Origin: Coenobita brevimanus
Lineage: Eukaryota > Arthropoda > Malacostraca > Decapoda > Coenobitidae
Reading direction: 5' to 3'
Length of the DNA: 64,000 nucleotides
Assembly: GCA_032717465.1 (NCBI GenBank)
Contig: CM064671.1
Location: forward strand, 56,267,894 to 56,331,893
Shown: positions 1 through 9,129 of the stretch, piece after piece
Numbering within the stretch: position 1 is the first letter of the stretch
Layout of the letters: each line of letters starts with the position of its first letter
Notes under the pieces: generated by a model
Told to the model about the DNA's origin: nothing
Databases searched by the model: none
What the model saw: the letters and a program-made list of their open reading frames with translations, nothing else
Translations under genes and position numbers: made by a program

Positions 1-625
1 ATGGCAAATAAACAGGTTAAATATATGGTTAACTGCAATAGCCTCTATTAACACGAAATTAGCAAGAGTAAATTTATCTAAGTCAGCCCTGTTAAAATGA
101 GATACCCGATAATACTCGGTGAATGCCAGATAAATAATTACAGATACAAACTATTATCAAAAATGACTGACACAAAGAACCCCACATGAATTACAAAAAC
201 TTCATTAGGCCCTACAAATTAAACTTATGCTATACAGTACAAGAAAAAATACAACAACAGTTATACTCAAATTACACACAGCTGCTAGATGGTTGGAGAC
301 TTCTTGAGCACTCACAATAATAATATCTGTACAGGGGAGGACAGAGATGTGAACAAAATGAGGAGCAGATCTAAGTGGCAATGATGCAGAGACTGAGCTC
401 ATTATATAGGGGCCAGGAGAGCTTGATACAACTTGTAATGAGGACGCGCAAATGAAGCCATGGGGACAAAGAGATGACAATCCCGCAAAGTATAACAGAG
501 ATGTCGACTTACTCTACTATAACGGTAGAAGGGGAGGACTGAGGCAGAACACGCTCGTGATCAAACATGCAGCAACTGTGCGTTAAAATTACACAAAGGA
601 TGATGAAATCATAGGCTATGTAACA
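1..625 (-). repeat. 3' LTR of LTR-element copy 1 (partial)
   Basis: Matches 5504-6128 almost base for base and ends in TGTAACA, the inverted partner of the LTR start TGTTAC. The missing 166 bases correspond to 5338-5503 of the intact LTR and lie left of the window. A TATATAAT box reads on the minus strand at 401-408. Confidence 0.93.
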
Positions 626-634
626 CCTCCCCAC
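626..634 (-). promoter_or_regulatory. polypurine tract of copy 1
   Basis: On the minus strand GTGGGGAGG abuts the TGTTAC start of the 3' LTR, the expected place for the plus-strand primer. Copy 2 has the related AATGGGAGG in the same place (54402-54410). Confidence 0.7.
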
Positions 635-686
635 AAAGAAAAAGAAATTTACAAAGGAAATTTCTTATTACTCTAAAACAATCTGT

Positions 687-1088
687 CTAAAGTCTAGATA
701 AGCAATCTGCAATAACATTCTCTTTCCCCTTGACATGTTGTATGTCTAATGAATACTCCTGAAGAAGTAGACTCCATCTTGTCAATCTCTGATTTTTATC
801 TTTAAACTTACTAAGGAATTTCAGTGGGTTATGATCGGTATAAATGACTATGGGGTCAAAACCAGAACACAAATAAAATGGAAAATGCTGTAAACCCAAA
901 ATCGAGGCCAAAAGCTCTTTCTCAATAGTTGAGTAGTTCTTTTGAGGTGGAGTGAACTTCTTACTGTAATAAGATACAGGATGTTCAATACCCTGATTAT
1001 CCTCTTGCAGCAAAACAGCCCCAGCTCCTGTATCACTTGCATCAACAGCCATCTTAAAAGGCTTAGCAAAATTTGGAGTAGCGAGCAC
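687..1088 (-). pseudogene. RNase H domain, copy 1
   Basis: A 133-residue open stretch containing the Ty3/gypsy RNase H core: VDASDTGAG (first catalytic Asp), the IEKELLA segment (Glu) and YTDHNPL (Asp). It degrades the RNA strand of the RNA-DNA hybrid during reverse transcription. It follows the RT connection region but is out of frame with it. Relative to copy 2, a T is missing near 1165 and another near 1290, so it cannot be made as part of an intact Pol from this copy. It ends shortly before the purine tract. Confidence 0.85.
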
Positions 1089-1230
1089 TGGCTGACTTAA
1101 TAGAATAGCTTTAAGTTTGTTGAAAGAGGATTCACAGTTATCGGTCCAGACAAATTCAACTCCCTTTTCAGTAGGTCTGTAAGTGGTGATACAAGAATAG
1201 AAAAGTTAAGAACAAATCTCCTGTAATAAC

Positions 1231-2081
1231 CTACCATTCCCAAAAATCTTTGTAGCTCTTTCCTACTTTTAGGTCTGGGAAGATCACTATAACCTGAACC
1301 TTAGCTCCTGGTGGTGCAACATGTCCATCACCAATTACATACCCAAGGTACTGAACTTTAGCTTGACCAAACTCACACTTTGATAAATTAGCTACAAGAT
1401 TAGCATGAACTAAACGGTCAAGAAATTTACTGACATGGCATAGGTGATCTTTCCAGTTGTCACTGAAGATTAATACATCATCAATATAAACAACACACCC
1501 TGCCAAACCCTCTGTTACAACATTCATGAGCTTCTGAAATGTGGCTGGTGCATTCTTCATACCATACGGCATTACAGAACATGCAAAAGCCTTTCCTAGT
1601 GTTACAAACATGAGATCTCCCTAGCACGTTCAGTCATAGGTACTTGCCAGTATCCCTTTAACAAATCAAACTTACTTATGTACCTAGCCTTTCCGATCTT
1701 GTCTATGTAATCTTCCACGCGAGGGAGAGGGTAAGTGTCTGTTTTAGTTATCTGATTAACACGTCTGTAGTCGATGCAAAACCTCTGTGACCCACCTGGC
1801 TTAGGGACTAGAGTGACAGGAGAACTCCACTCGCTCTGACAGGGCTCAATCATCTTGTGGTCCAACAGGTAGCCAAGCTCCTTCTGGATGAGAAGAACTT
1901 TCACTGGGTTCACACGGTAAGGAGGCAATTTAATTGGCTTTGCGTCTCCAACATCGACATCATGCATCAACACAGTGGTTCTTCCTGGAGTGGCACGGAA
2001 CACTTGCGGGTACTCCTGCAGTAATGAAAAACTCCTGCCTTTCCTTGGGAGGTAGATGAGAAAACTTAGTCTGGAGATCAT
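1231..2081 (-). pseudogene. reverse transcriptase, copy 1, split over two frames
   Basis: The upstream part (2081-1602) holds the RT fingers and palm start (IDYRRVNQITKTDTYPLPR, then SKFDLLKGYWQVP). The next frame (1611-1231) holds the palm with MPYGMKNAPATFQ and the catalytic YIDD motif. Copy 2 reads through where copy 1 is missing one A near 1611. A second loss near 1290 breaks the thumb. The 5' side is also out of frame with the integrase block because one G is missing near 2133. RT sits downstream of integrase, the main oddity of the element. Confidence 0.88.
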
Positions 2082-2120
2082 TCATGATATCAGGATTCTC
2101 CCCCAAACTATCACTCAGGC

Positions 2121-4976
2121 TCATACTGCATGGAGAGCTTCACTTGCAGACTCGGGTGGAACAGCTACAGTGCAGACTGGATTATTTTCGTCCCGCCTGT
2201 GATATAACTTTAGCATGTTGATGTGACATAGTTGCTTGCTCTTTCTACGATCCGGTGTGGCGATGACATAGTTGACATCACTGAGTTTCTTCTCCACGAA
2301 ATAAGGGCCACTAAACTTGGCTTGAAGAGGTTGCCCATGAACTGGTAGCAGAATCAAAACCTGATCTCCTGGCTGAAAGTGGCGTAACCTGGACTTCTTA
2401 TCATACCAAGTCTTCATCTTCTCCTGAGCAGCTCCTAAATTCTCTCTCGCCAGCTGTAAAGCAGTGGACAGCCGTTCTTTGAACTTCATCACATACTCCA
2501 ACAGGTTGACGTCATCTTCCTCCGACAGCCAGCATTCCTTGAGTAGCTTAAGGGGTCCTCTTACTTCATGGCCAAACAGTAGTTCAAAAGGTGAGAAGCC
2601 CAGTGATTCATTTGGAGATTCTCTTGCAGCAAACACAACGAATGGAAGACCTTTATCCCAGTCTTTCTGATGTTCCAAACAGTATTTCTTGAGCATCGAT
2701 TTGAGTGTTTGATGATATCTCTCCAACGCTCCTTGGGTCTGGGGATGGTAAGCTGAAGACGTGATCTGGGTGATGCCCAACTCTTTCAGAGACTGCTTGA
2801 AAACATTTGACATGAAATTACTTCCTCGGTCTGACTGTACCTGCTTGGGCAGACCAAACTTTGTGAAGAACCCTAGCATTTCCTTAACCACGTTCTTTGC
2901 TGAGATATTTCTAAGTGGAATGGCTTCAGGATAACGAGTAGCCATATCAATCATGGTCAACACATAAGAAAATCCTGAAGAAGTCTTAGGAAGAGGGCCC
3001 ACAATATCCACCAACACACGGGTGAAAGGCGCCTCAAAAGGAGGAATGGGAACTAGAGGTGCAACCTTTTCGGTCTGATTACACTTCCCCACAACTTGAC
3101 AGGTGTGACAAGACTTACAATACCAGGAAACATCCCTGAAGATACCTGGCCAGTAGAAGTGTTTCAAAATGCGTGCCACAGTCTTCCTCACTCCAAGGTG
3201 TCCTGCCAAACTGGAATCATGAGCCACTCTAATGATATCCTGCCTACAAACACGAGGGATGACAACTTGATGTACAACCTCCCATTCACAGTCGGCTGAT
3301 GCTGTTGGGGGTCTCCACTTCCTCATAAGTACTCCTGACTTTACATAATAACAAGTAGAAGCACCAGCTGACTCTTCCTCACTGCAAGCAGAGTTAGCTA
3401 GACCTTTCAACTCAGGGTCAGCAACCTGCAACTCAACCAACTCTTGACGAGACAAATTATCAACACTACGGGGTACTGCCTCATCTGGTGAGTGGTCCAA
3501 ATTAGCAAGAAAAGTGTCAGCTAGGATAACATCATCATCATCCTCTAAATCACCAGTAACTTTAGACTTAGCCCTAGTGACAGCACATGCAGGGAACACA
3601 TCAGGGACATCACAATCCTGGGCCGCAGCCACTGGCTCACTAGACAACTGAGGAGCTGGACACACTTGACTTCCACCAATATCATTTCCAAGTAAGAAAG
3701 TTACACCTGACATTGGGAGTGTCTCAACCAACCCAACCATAACGGAACCATTAACAAAACCAGACTCTAAATTCACTCTGCACAGAGGGACAGAGAAGTA
3801 ATTATTCCCTACACCTTGTAAGATTACAGTTTCATCAGAGGAATTAACATTAGAGCCTAGAACACTGGTCAGCATAAGGGATTGGCAAGCACCTGTATCA
3901 CGATATATTTGAACTGATTTCCTGTCATTACTGTCCAGAGGACTGACAAAACCATCAGACAGGAAATTAGCACATGAACTCTTGAGAGTGTCACCCACGT
4001 TACTGCTCAAAAGAGGAGCTCCATCATGAGAATTTAAGTTACCCCTCAAAGCAGGTTCAGTTAACTCAGTTAAAGAATTCTGGGAACTCTCAAGAGTGGA
4101 CACTAGACCAATTGACTGAATATTTAAAGACTCCTTTTTGTTCACATCACGCTGTCTCCTGAAACATCTCTCCGTAGTATGACCAAGCTTACTACAATAA
4201 GTACATTTACTTTTCTGAAATCTAGAGGTGAAGCTGGTATTTACTTCCTGAGAAACATCATCCTTATTCTCTTTCCTGTTACCTGTACTCTGAGTAGAGG
4301 CAACGTACTTACTCTCAGCTTTCCTTTTTCCTCTAAAATATCTCTTGTGAGTGAGAACATATTCATCAGCTAAAACTGCAGCATCAGACAAATTATCTAT
4401 TCTTTTCTCATCAAGATGTAGGCTTACATCTTTATAAATACACCTTTTGAAGTCCTCCAGCATAATCATCTGCTTAAATTTGTCAAAATCAGAATCCACA
4501 TTCTTAGAATTTAACCACTGCTCCAACAAATCTTCTTTGATTTTTGCATACTCAACATGGGATTGCTTATCTTGCTTGTAAGTTGTCCTAAATTTTACTC
4601 TATAGGCTTCAGGAACTAGCTCATAGGCCTTAAGAATCAAGCTCTTAACTACATCATAATTATCAGATTGATCCTGAGGCAAAGATGCATAAGTTACTTG
4701 AGCTTTACCGGTGAGAACAGTTTGAAGGAGTACTGGCCAATACTCCTTAGGCCAATTAAAACCTGTAGCTACCCTCTCAAACAACTGAAAATACTTAGTT
4801 AAATCAGATTCATTAAAAGGAGGGACAAGTTTAACATTTTTAGCCACATCAAAATCATCAGAGCTAGATGATCCAGTTCCACCTTGTTTCATGCGATACT
4901 CATGGTCTGCCTGAATCCTAGCAAGTTCAACTTGTGCGTGAAACTCAGCCTCCTTAACATCAGCCTCCCTTAGCAC
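2121..4976 (-). CDS. Gag-protease-integrase polyprotein segment, copy 1
   Basis: A 951-codon open frame. Residues about 45-210 resemble the SCAN/capsid C-terminal fold known from Gmr1-like Gag. A zinc knuckle with CX2CX4HX4C spacing (CTYCSKLGHTTERC) follows near residue 260. The protease motif DTGA begins at residue 360. The integrase block has an HH-CC zinc domain (GHLGVRKTVARILKHFYWPG, then CKSCHTC), a D-D-E core with QSDRGSNF and HPQTQGALERYH, and a C-terminal GPY/F module (KFSGPYF) near residue 905. There is no stop or frameshift between Gag and Pol, so a single Gag-Pol frame is likely. The true Gag start lies upstream in another frame (4960-5283) because of an indel near 4970, and the end is a frameshift near 2133. 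Confidence 0.92.
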   Translation of the reverse strand: MLREADVKEAEFHAQVELARIQADHEYRMKQGGTGSSSSDDFDVAKNVKLVPPFNESDLTKYFQLFERVATGFNWPKEYWPVLLQTVLTGKAQVTYASLPQDQSDNYDVVKSLILKAYELVPEAYRVKFRTTYKQDKQSHVEYAKIKEDLLEQWLNSKNVDSDFDKFKQMIMLEDFKRCIYKDVSLHLDEKRIDNLSDAAVLADEYVLTHKRYFRGKRKAESKYVASTQSTGNRKENKDDVSQEVNTSFTSRFQKSKCTYCSKLGHTTERCFRRQRDVNKKESLNIQSIGLVSTLESSQNSLTELTEPALRGNLNSHDGAPLLSSNVGDTLKSSCANFLSDGFVSPLDSNDRKSVQIYRDTGACQSLMLTSVLGSNVNSSDETVILQGVGNNYFSVPLCRVNLESGFVNGSVMVGLVETLPMSGVTFLLGNDIGGSQVCPAPQLSSEPVAAAQDCDVPDVFPACAVTRAKSKVTGDLEDDDDVILADTFLANLDHSPDEAVPRSVDNLSRQELVELQVADPELKGLANSACSEEESAGASTCYYVKSGVLMRKWRPPTASADCEWEVVHQVVIPRVCRQDIIRVAHDSSLAGHLGVRKTVARILKHFYWPGIFRDVSWYCKSCHTCQVVGKCNQTEKVAPLVPIPPFEAPFTRVLVDIVGPLPKTSSGFSYVLTMIDMATRYPEAIPLRNISAKNVVKEMLGFFTKFGLPKQVQSDRGSNFMSNVFKQSLKELGITQITSSAYHPQTQGALERYHQTLKSMLKKYCLEHQKDWDKGLPFVVFAARESPNESLGFSPFELLFGHEVRGPLKLLKECWLSEEDDVNLLEYVMKFKERLSTALQLARENLGAAQEKMKTWYDKKSRLRHFQPGDQVLILLPVHGQPLQAKFSGPYFVEKKLSDVNYVIATPDRRKSKQLCHINMLKLYHRRDENNPVCTVAVPPESASEALHAV

Positions 4977-5283
4977 GTGCTTGAAATTCAGCTTCCTTCA
5001 CACGAGCCTCCTGCAGGGCTAGCTGTAACTTAGCTAATTCAATCTGCGTTTGCTCATTTGGAGGAGTTACATTAAACAAGCTTTTATTAATCATGCCAAC
5101 AATTTGATCTTTAGAATGATGAGAGTGAACTGCAATTCCCAATTGTTGAGCAACAAGCTTAAGTTCATTCTTTGTTCTGTTTTCTATATCACACACTGTT
5201 TGCACATTTGACAAAAAATCTTTGGCTTCATCAAGTGTAGAAATAGTAGCCATCATGAATATATCACAGTCACAAAATATCAA
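4960..5283 (-). pseudogene. N-terminal part of Gag, copy 1
   Basis: A 107-residue frame beginning about 40 bases after the primer binding site. The likely start is the later MMATIST methionine pair rather than the first Met. It contains a charged helical region built on KEAE-type repeats. Copy 2 has a longer version of this repeat and stays in frame through it. Here a deletion within the repeat throws the frame out and separates it from the 951-codon frame. Confidence 0.82.
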
Positions 5284-5323
5284 ACAATATCCTTATGATA
5301 ATATCCTGAATATCCTGATGAGA

Positions 5324-5331
5324 GGTCGCCA
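5324..5331 (-). promoter_or_regulatory. primer binding site of copy 1
   Basis: On the minus strand TGGCGACC begins six bases after the 5' LTR. It matches the CCA end plus the next five bases of arthropod tRNA-Arg(UCG) as used by the 412/mdg1 group, but only over these 8 bases. Copy 2 has the same octamer at 59103-59110. Confidence 0.65.
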
Positions 5332-5337
5332 AATTTA

Positions 5338-6124
5338 TGTTACGGAACAGAGAAAGATAATGTACACTTTAAGTGAGAATACGAAGAGTCACTACTGTCC
5401 CGTAAAGTTCCAGGTTCAAAACAAAAGAGTTAGGTAAAATTACAAGTTAAAGTTTAATGCACAAACTAACAACTAAACATTCAGGACTCATAAGGATAAT
5501 GTAATGGCAAATAAACAGGTTAAATATATGGTTAACTGCAATAGCCTCTATTAACACGAAATTAGCAAGAGTAAATTTATCTAAGTCAGCCCTGTTAAAA
5601 TGAGATACCCGATAATACTCAGTGAATGCCAGATAAATAATTACAGATACAAACTATTATCAAAAATGACTGACACAAAGAACCCCACATGAATTACAAA
5701 AACTTCATTAGGCCCTACAAATTAAACTTATGCTATACAGTACAAGAAAAAATACAACAACAGTTATACTCAAATTACACACAGCTGCTAGATGGTTGGA
5801 GACTTCTTGAGCACTCACAATAATAATATCTGTACAGGGGAGGACAGAGATGTGAACAAAATGAGGAGCAGATCTAAGTGGCAATGATGCAGAGACTGAG
5901 CTCATTATATAGGGGCCAGGAGAGCTTGATACAACTTGTAATGAGGACGCGCAAATGAAGCCATGGGGACAAAGAGATGACAATCCCGCAAAGTATAACA
6001 GAGATGTCGACTTACTCTACTATAACGGTAGAAGGGAGGACTGAGGCAGAACACGCTCGTGATCAAACATGCAGCAACTGTGCGTTAAAATTGCACAAAA
6101 GGATGATGAAATCATAGGCTATGT

Positions 6125-6128
<4 letters not shown>
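5338..6128 (-). repeat. 5' LTR of copy 1 (791 bp)
   Basis: Bounded by TGTTAC...GTAACA. It carries the promoter for the element on the minus strand (TATATAAT at 5904-5911). A 91-codon minus-strand open frame at 5708-5983 recurs in the LTRs but is low-complexity and I do not call it a gene. Confidence 0.93.
5904..5911 (-). promoter_or_regulatory. TATA box in the 5' LTR of copy 1
   Basis: CCCCTATATAATGAGC on the minus strand, inside the 5' LTR and conserved in all four LTRs (401-408, 54177-54184, 59680-59687). It is the likely core promoter for the genomic RNA. Confidence 0.6.
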
Positions 6129-6202
<74 letters not shown>

Positions 6203-6248
6203 TTGTGAGTCTAAGTGTGTGTGTGTGTAAGTCTGTGTATGTATGTGT

Positions 6249-6314
<66 letters not shown>

Positions 6315-6398
6315 AGTTTGTGAGTCTAAGTGTGTGTGTGTGTCTGTGTCTGTGTGCGAGTCTAAGTGTGTGTGTGTGAGTGTGTGTGCATGTGTGCA

Positions 6399-6434
<36 letters not shown>

Positions 6435-6440
6435 CTTTTT
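6129..6440. repeat. compound microsatellite (TA)n-(TG)n
   Basis: Two long (TA)n tracts alternate with interrupted (TG)n tracts, directly abutting the 5' LTR of copy 1. The TA tract is the apparent insertion target. Confidence 0.97.
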
Positions 6441-7920
6441 TTGTGTGCGTGAGTTTGTGCTCGTTTTACCTCTCTAGGATATAACATATGCTGCAAACCT
6501 TGACTCACTCAGTATTTAATCTTTCCGGTTTCATATGCCTATGCAAGTTTGAAAGATTCGTAACGAGTTCCCCACCGATGAAATTACCTCCTTCCCTATG
6601 TCATTTTGCTTCCTTCCTGCAATAGATCAGTGCCAGAGTCATTCCCCTGTGAAGCACTACTAGTTGAATTTTTCACGCAAACACATCTCAGCATCATATC
6701 TGCGAAGATTTATGTGATTCAGAATCTCTTTCTCACCATCTTCCTAACACTTGTTTGGCATCGTCAGTCCTCTCACTCCCAATGCTTCTATCTTTAGCGG
6801 TTTCTCATAATGCATTCTACTCCGTATCGCCCTGCCACATAATCATACTGTGTTTAGCCGTTTCAGATCGTATGACCTTTTTTTTCCAGTGTCCTATAAT
6901 GCCACTACTCACTTTGTCAGAGAGAAAACCCGTAGAAATCGTATTCAACGTGTCCATTCTTTCTCGGTTGCTCACATTTACTGCCTTTACCTCTTATCTA
7001 TACTGTTAGTATGATAATCTATTCTTTCATACTCAACTCTGAAAAGACACTGACAATTACATTTACACTTCTCTAATACGTTTGTCTCCTCAAACATCAG
7101 GCAAAATCATCAACATCTTTACTTAATATTATGACAGGGTTGTCTGTATTCAGGACCGGTACTATAGTTAAGAGCGAAGGCGAAGCCCTCGCTAGTCTCA
7201 TGTCAAGTAGTGACATTTTCTCAAATGTGAGCGCACTAACCCGGCCCGGCCCGAATAACGCTTCTGAGAAGCTTATAGCTCAGCAACCACAGGGCCGATC
7301 ACTGGGTGGTTTGTACCATATGATAGTCCCATTCTTTAAGTTTTGTTTTTGACAGGTTTCATCTCACCCAGGCGGTACACGTGGCACGTGACATGCGTCG
7401 AATGCAGGATGTCGAAAATCTTAAGAAGAGGGCCACAGGCCAGACAGTTTGTCGTAAAAGCATGAAACTCGGTAGGTAGATAGCCATAATATGGGCATCC
7501 CAGGGGTGTAAGGCGACATTTCATTGGTTTCGGATTTAACTGACCTCGCTCGTACCACGCTGACAAATCCGTTCTACTGGTATTGGGGTGGGTGTTTCTA
7601 AATGCATGTCGGTCTTGTGAAAAAGTAGTTTTATCAGTACTGAAATTCTCAAACTCTCGCCATTTAATCTTACACATGACGACCATTACTTACGGTGAAC
7701 AAGTTGTAATTGTCATCCTTATGACTGGTGAACAGGAACAAAAAACAATCCGTGTCTGAATCTTGCTCGAGCACGGCTGTTATTGCTCCGTGCAATACTG
7801 GTCGGTGAATATCAGCTGAAGGAGGAGAGGAAAACTAAAATAACGAGTTCACTGCGATAATTAGTATCTTTATTTTCAATAAGTTATTACCAGACGACTT
7901 TATCAGTCATCCTATCTCTC
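6441..7920. other. no recognisable gene
   Basis: Only short open frames. A 116-codon minus frame at 7336-7686 has no family signature that I recognise. A small imperfect hairpin (AGCGAAGGC/GCCCTCGCT) lies near 7170. I see no transposon ends or splice-supported exons. Confidence 0.4.
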
Positions 7921-7958
7921 TGTCTGTCTGTCTGTTTCTCTCTCTCTCTCTCTCTCTA

Positions 7959-8048
<90 letters not shown>
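7921..8048. repeat. (TCTG)n/(CT)n followed by (AC)n microsatellite
   Basis: Pure (AC)n runs for more than 80 bases after a short (CT)n tract. Confidence 0.97.
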
Positions 8049-8050
<2 letters not shown>

Positions 8051-8280
8051 TTATTAGAGAATGGGTAATTGTTCATTTTTTAATACATGAGATTATTAAA
8101 ACAATCTGGATTGGACAAGTGCGCTATTAATATTACATCCTGGTACTTTAGGGGATTATTGCTCCATTAATTTCCAAAGGCAATTCTGGTAAAAAAAATT
8201 TCTAATAAACCAAACGAATCTTTAAAGACAAATATGCAAGTAGATAGCTAGATTTATTTTTATTTTTACTTTTATTTTTT

Positions 8281-8440
8281 ACGTGTCCGACTCCAGGCAA
8301 AGGCTTCAGGGCCTATCCTCAAGTCCCAGTAGTCCTCCTACATCTCTACATGTCACCACTTCGACGCTAACACCCACCACTCATACTGAATACATGCTAG
8401 AGATGTTTCATACAGGACTGGTTTACTGGTATTAGCGTGT
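8281..8440 (+). repeat. dispersed repeat, copy 1
   Basis: About 160 bp that align along their length with 12684-12853 in the same orientation, starting ACGTGTC-GACTCC and ending near GTATTAG. No coding content or ends typical of a known class. It could be a SINE or a MITE fragment. Confidence 0.7.
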
Positions 8441-9119
8441 GGTGTTAGCGAAAAACTATTTAGAACGAGAATAAACTGCACTGGTCTTGCATGCATTGGT
8501 TACCAGTAGGCCGAAACACTCTTGTGGAAAGATATGGTGCAGAATGAAAGATGAGGACTAGGACTACGCCGGATTTCATCATCATGGTGACCATCTGAAA
8601 GTGGAAAATGTAACAGCTAATTTCTAATGACCGCTTGTGGGCGTGGGAGGGCTCAAGTCCAGATCACATAAGACATAAGAAACTAGTCTACGCTGGGTAT
8701 CGTTTCACAATACGATAGTAGCTGTGGTAGTGGTGGTGGTAGTGCTGATAGCAGCTGTGATGATGATGATGATGGCGGTGGTGGTAGCAATTTGGAAACG
8801 GCTCTCATTTGGGCAATTATTTTACAGCCTGGTAAAGCCACATAGCACTTTCTCCAAAGCAAAACTTGGTTCAGAGACATCTCTAATTTGGACAAGTGCT
8901 GAGTGCCTAATAGGGCCTTGAGGCCCATGTATCATCTATTTGATGTGTGAAAAAAAAAAAGTCACAGAAATAAGGAGTCCATGCTAGCATCTTTATAAAA
9001 CTTCTTTCCATACAGTACCTTTCTTGACATCATTTTTTACTAACTGTTTTCCCCAGGTTGTCAGTCTGAATCACCTTAATGTCTGCCCTCTCAAATAACA
9101 ACAACAATAACAACAACAA
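8441..9119. other. no gene; trinucleotide-rich stretch and a poly(A)-ended segment
   Basis: Between 8710 and 8790 the plus strand is rich in GTG/ATG triplets. A segment ending in A11 at about 8949 could be the 3' end of a retroposed sequence. (CAA)n starts near 9096 and leads into the RTE insertion. Confidence 0.4.
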
Positions 9120-9129
9120 CAACAATAAT

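Larger units (their letters stand above)
1..6128 (-). mobile_element. Gmr1-like Ty3/gypsy LTR retrotransposon, copy 1 (cut by window edge)
   Basis: Reading on the minus strand the order is 5' LTR (6128-5338), primer binding site, gag, protease, integrase, reverse transcriptase, RNase H, purine tract, 3' LTR (625-1, incomplete). Integrase lies before reverse transcriptase, the reverse of the usual Ty3/gypsy order and typical of the Gmr1-like group. The 3' LTR lacks its last 166 bases only because the window starts inside it. Gag, protease and integrase are open in one long frame, while RT and RNase H are broken by single-base losses. The two LTRs differ at only a handful of sites over the shared 625 bases, so the insertion is fairly young. 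The right flank is a (TA)n array. Confidence 0.93.

Noticed and set aside
205..480. 91-codon minus-strand frame repeated in the LTRs (also 5708-5983 and 59418-59765)
   Set aside because: It lies across the LTR promoter and TATA region. Conservation is explained by the LTRs being copies, and there are no domain features.
6187..6477. 96-codon frame of Cys-Val-Ile-Tyr repeats
   Set aside because: Translation of TG and TA microsatellites. The same holds for frames at 16899, 21524, 24432, 25231, 38639, 38785 and 63290.
7336..7686. 116-codon minus-strand frame
   Set aside because: Some protein-like composition but no recognisable domain, no splice context and no neighbour support.
7962..8048. Regularly spaced repeats as a CRISPR-like array
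   Set aside because: Simple AC dinucleotide repeat with no spacers, in a eukaryotic context.
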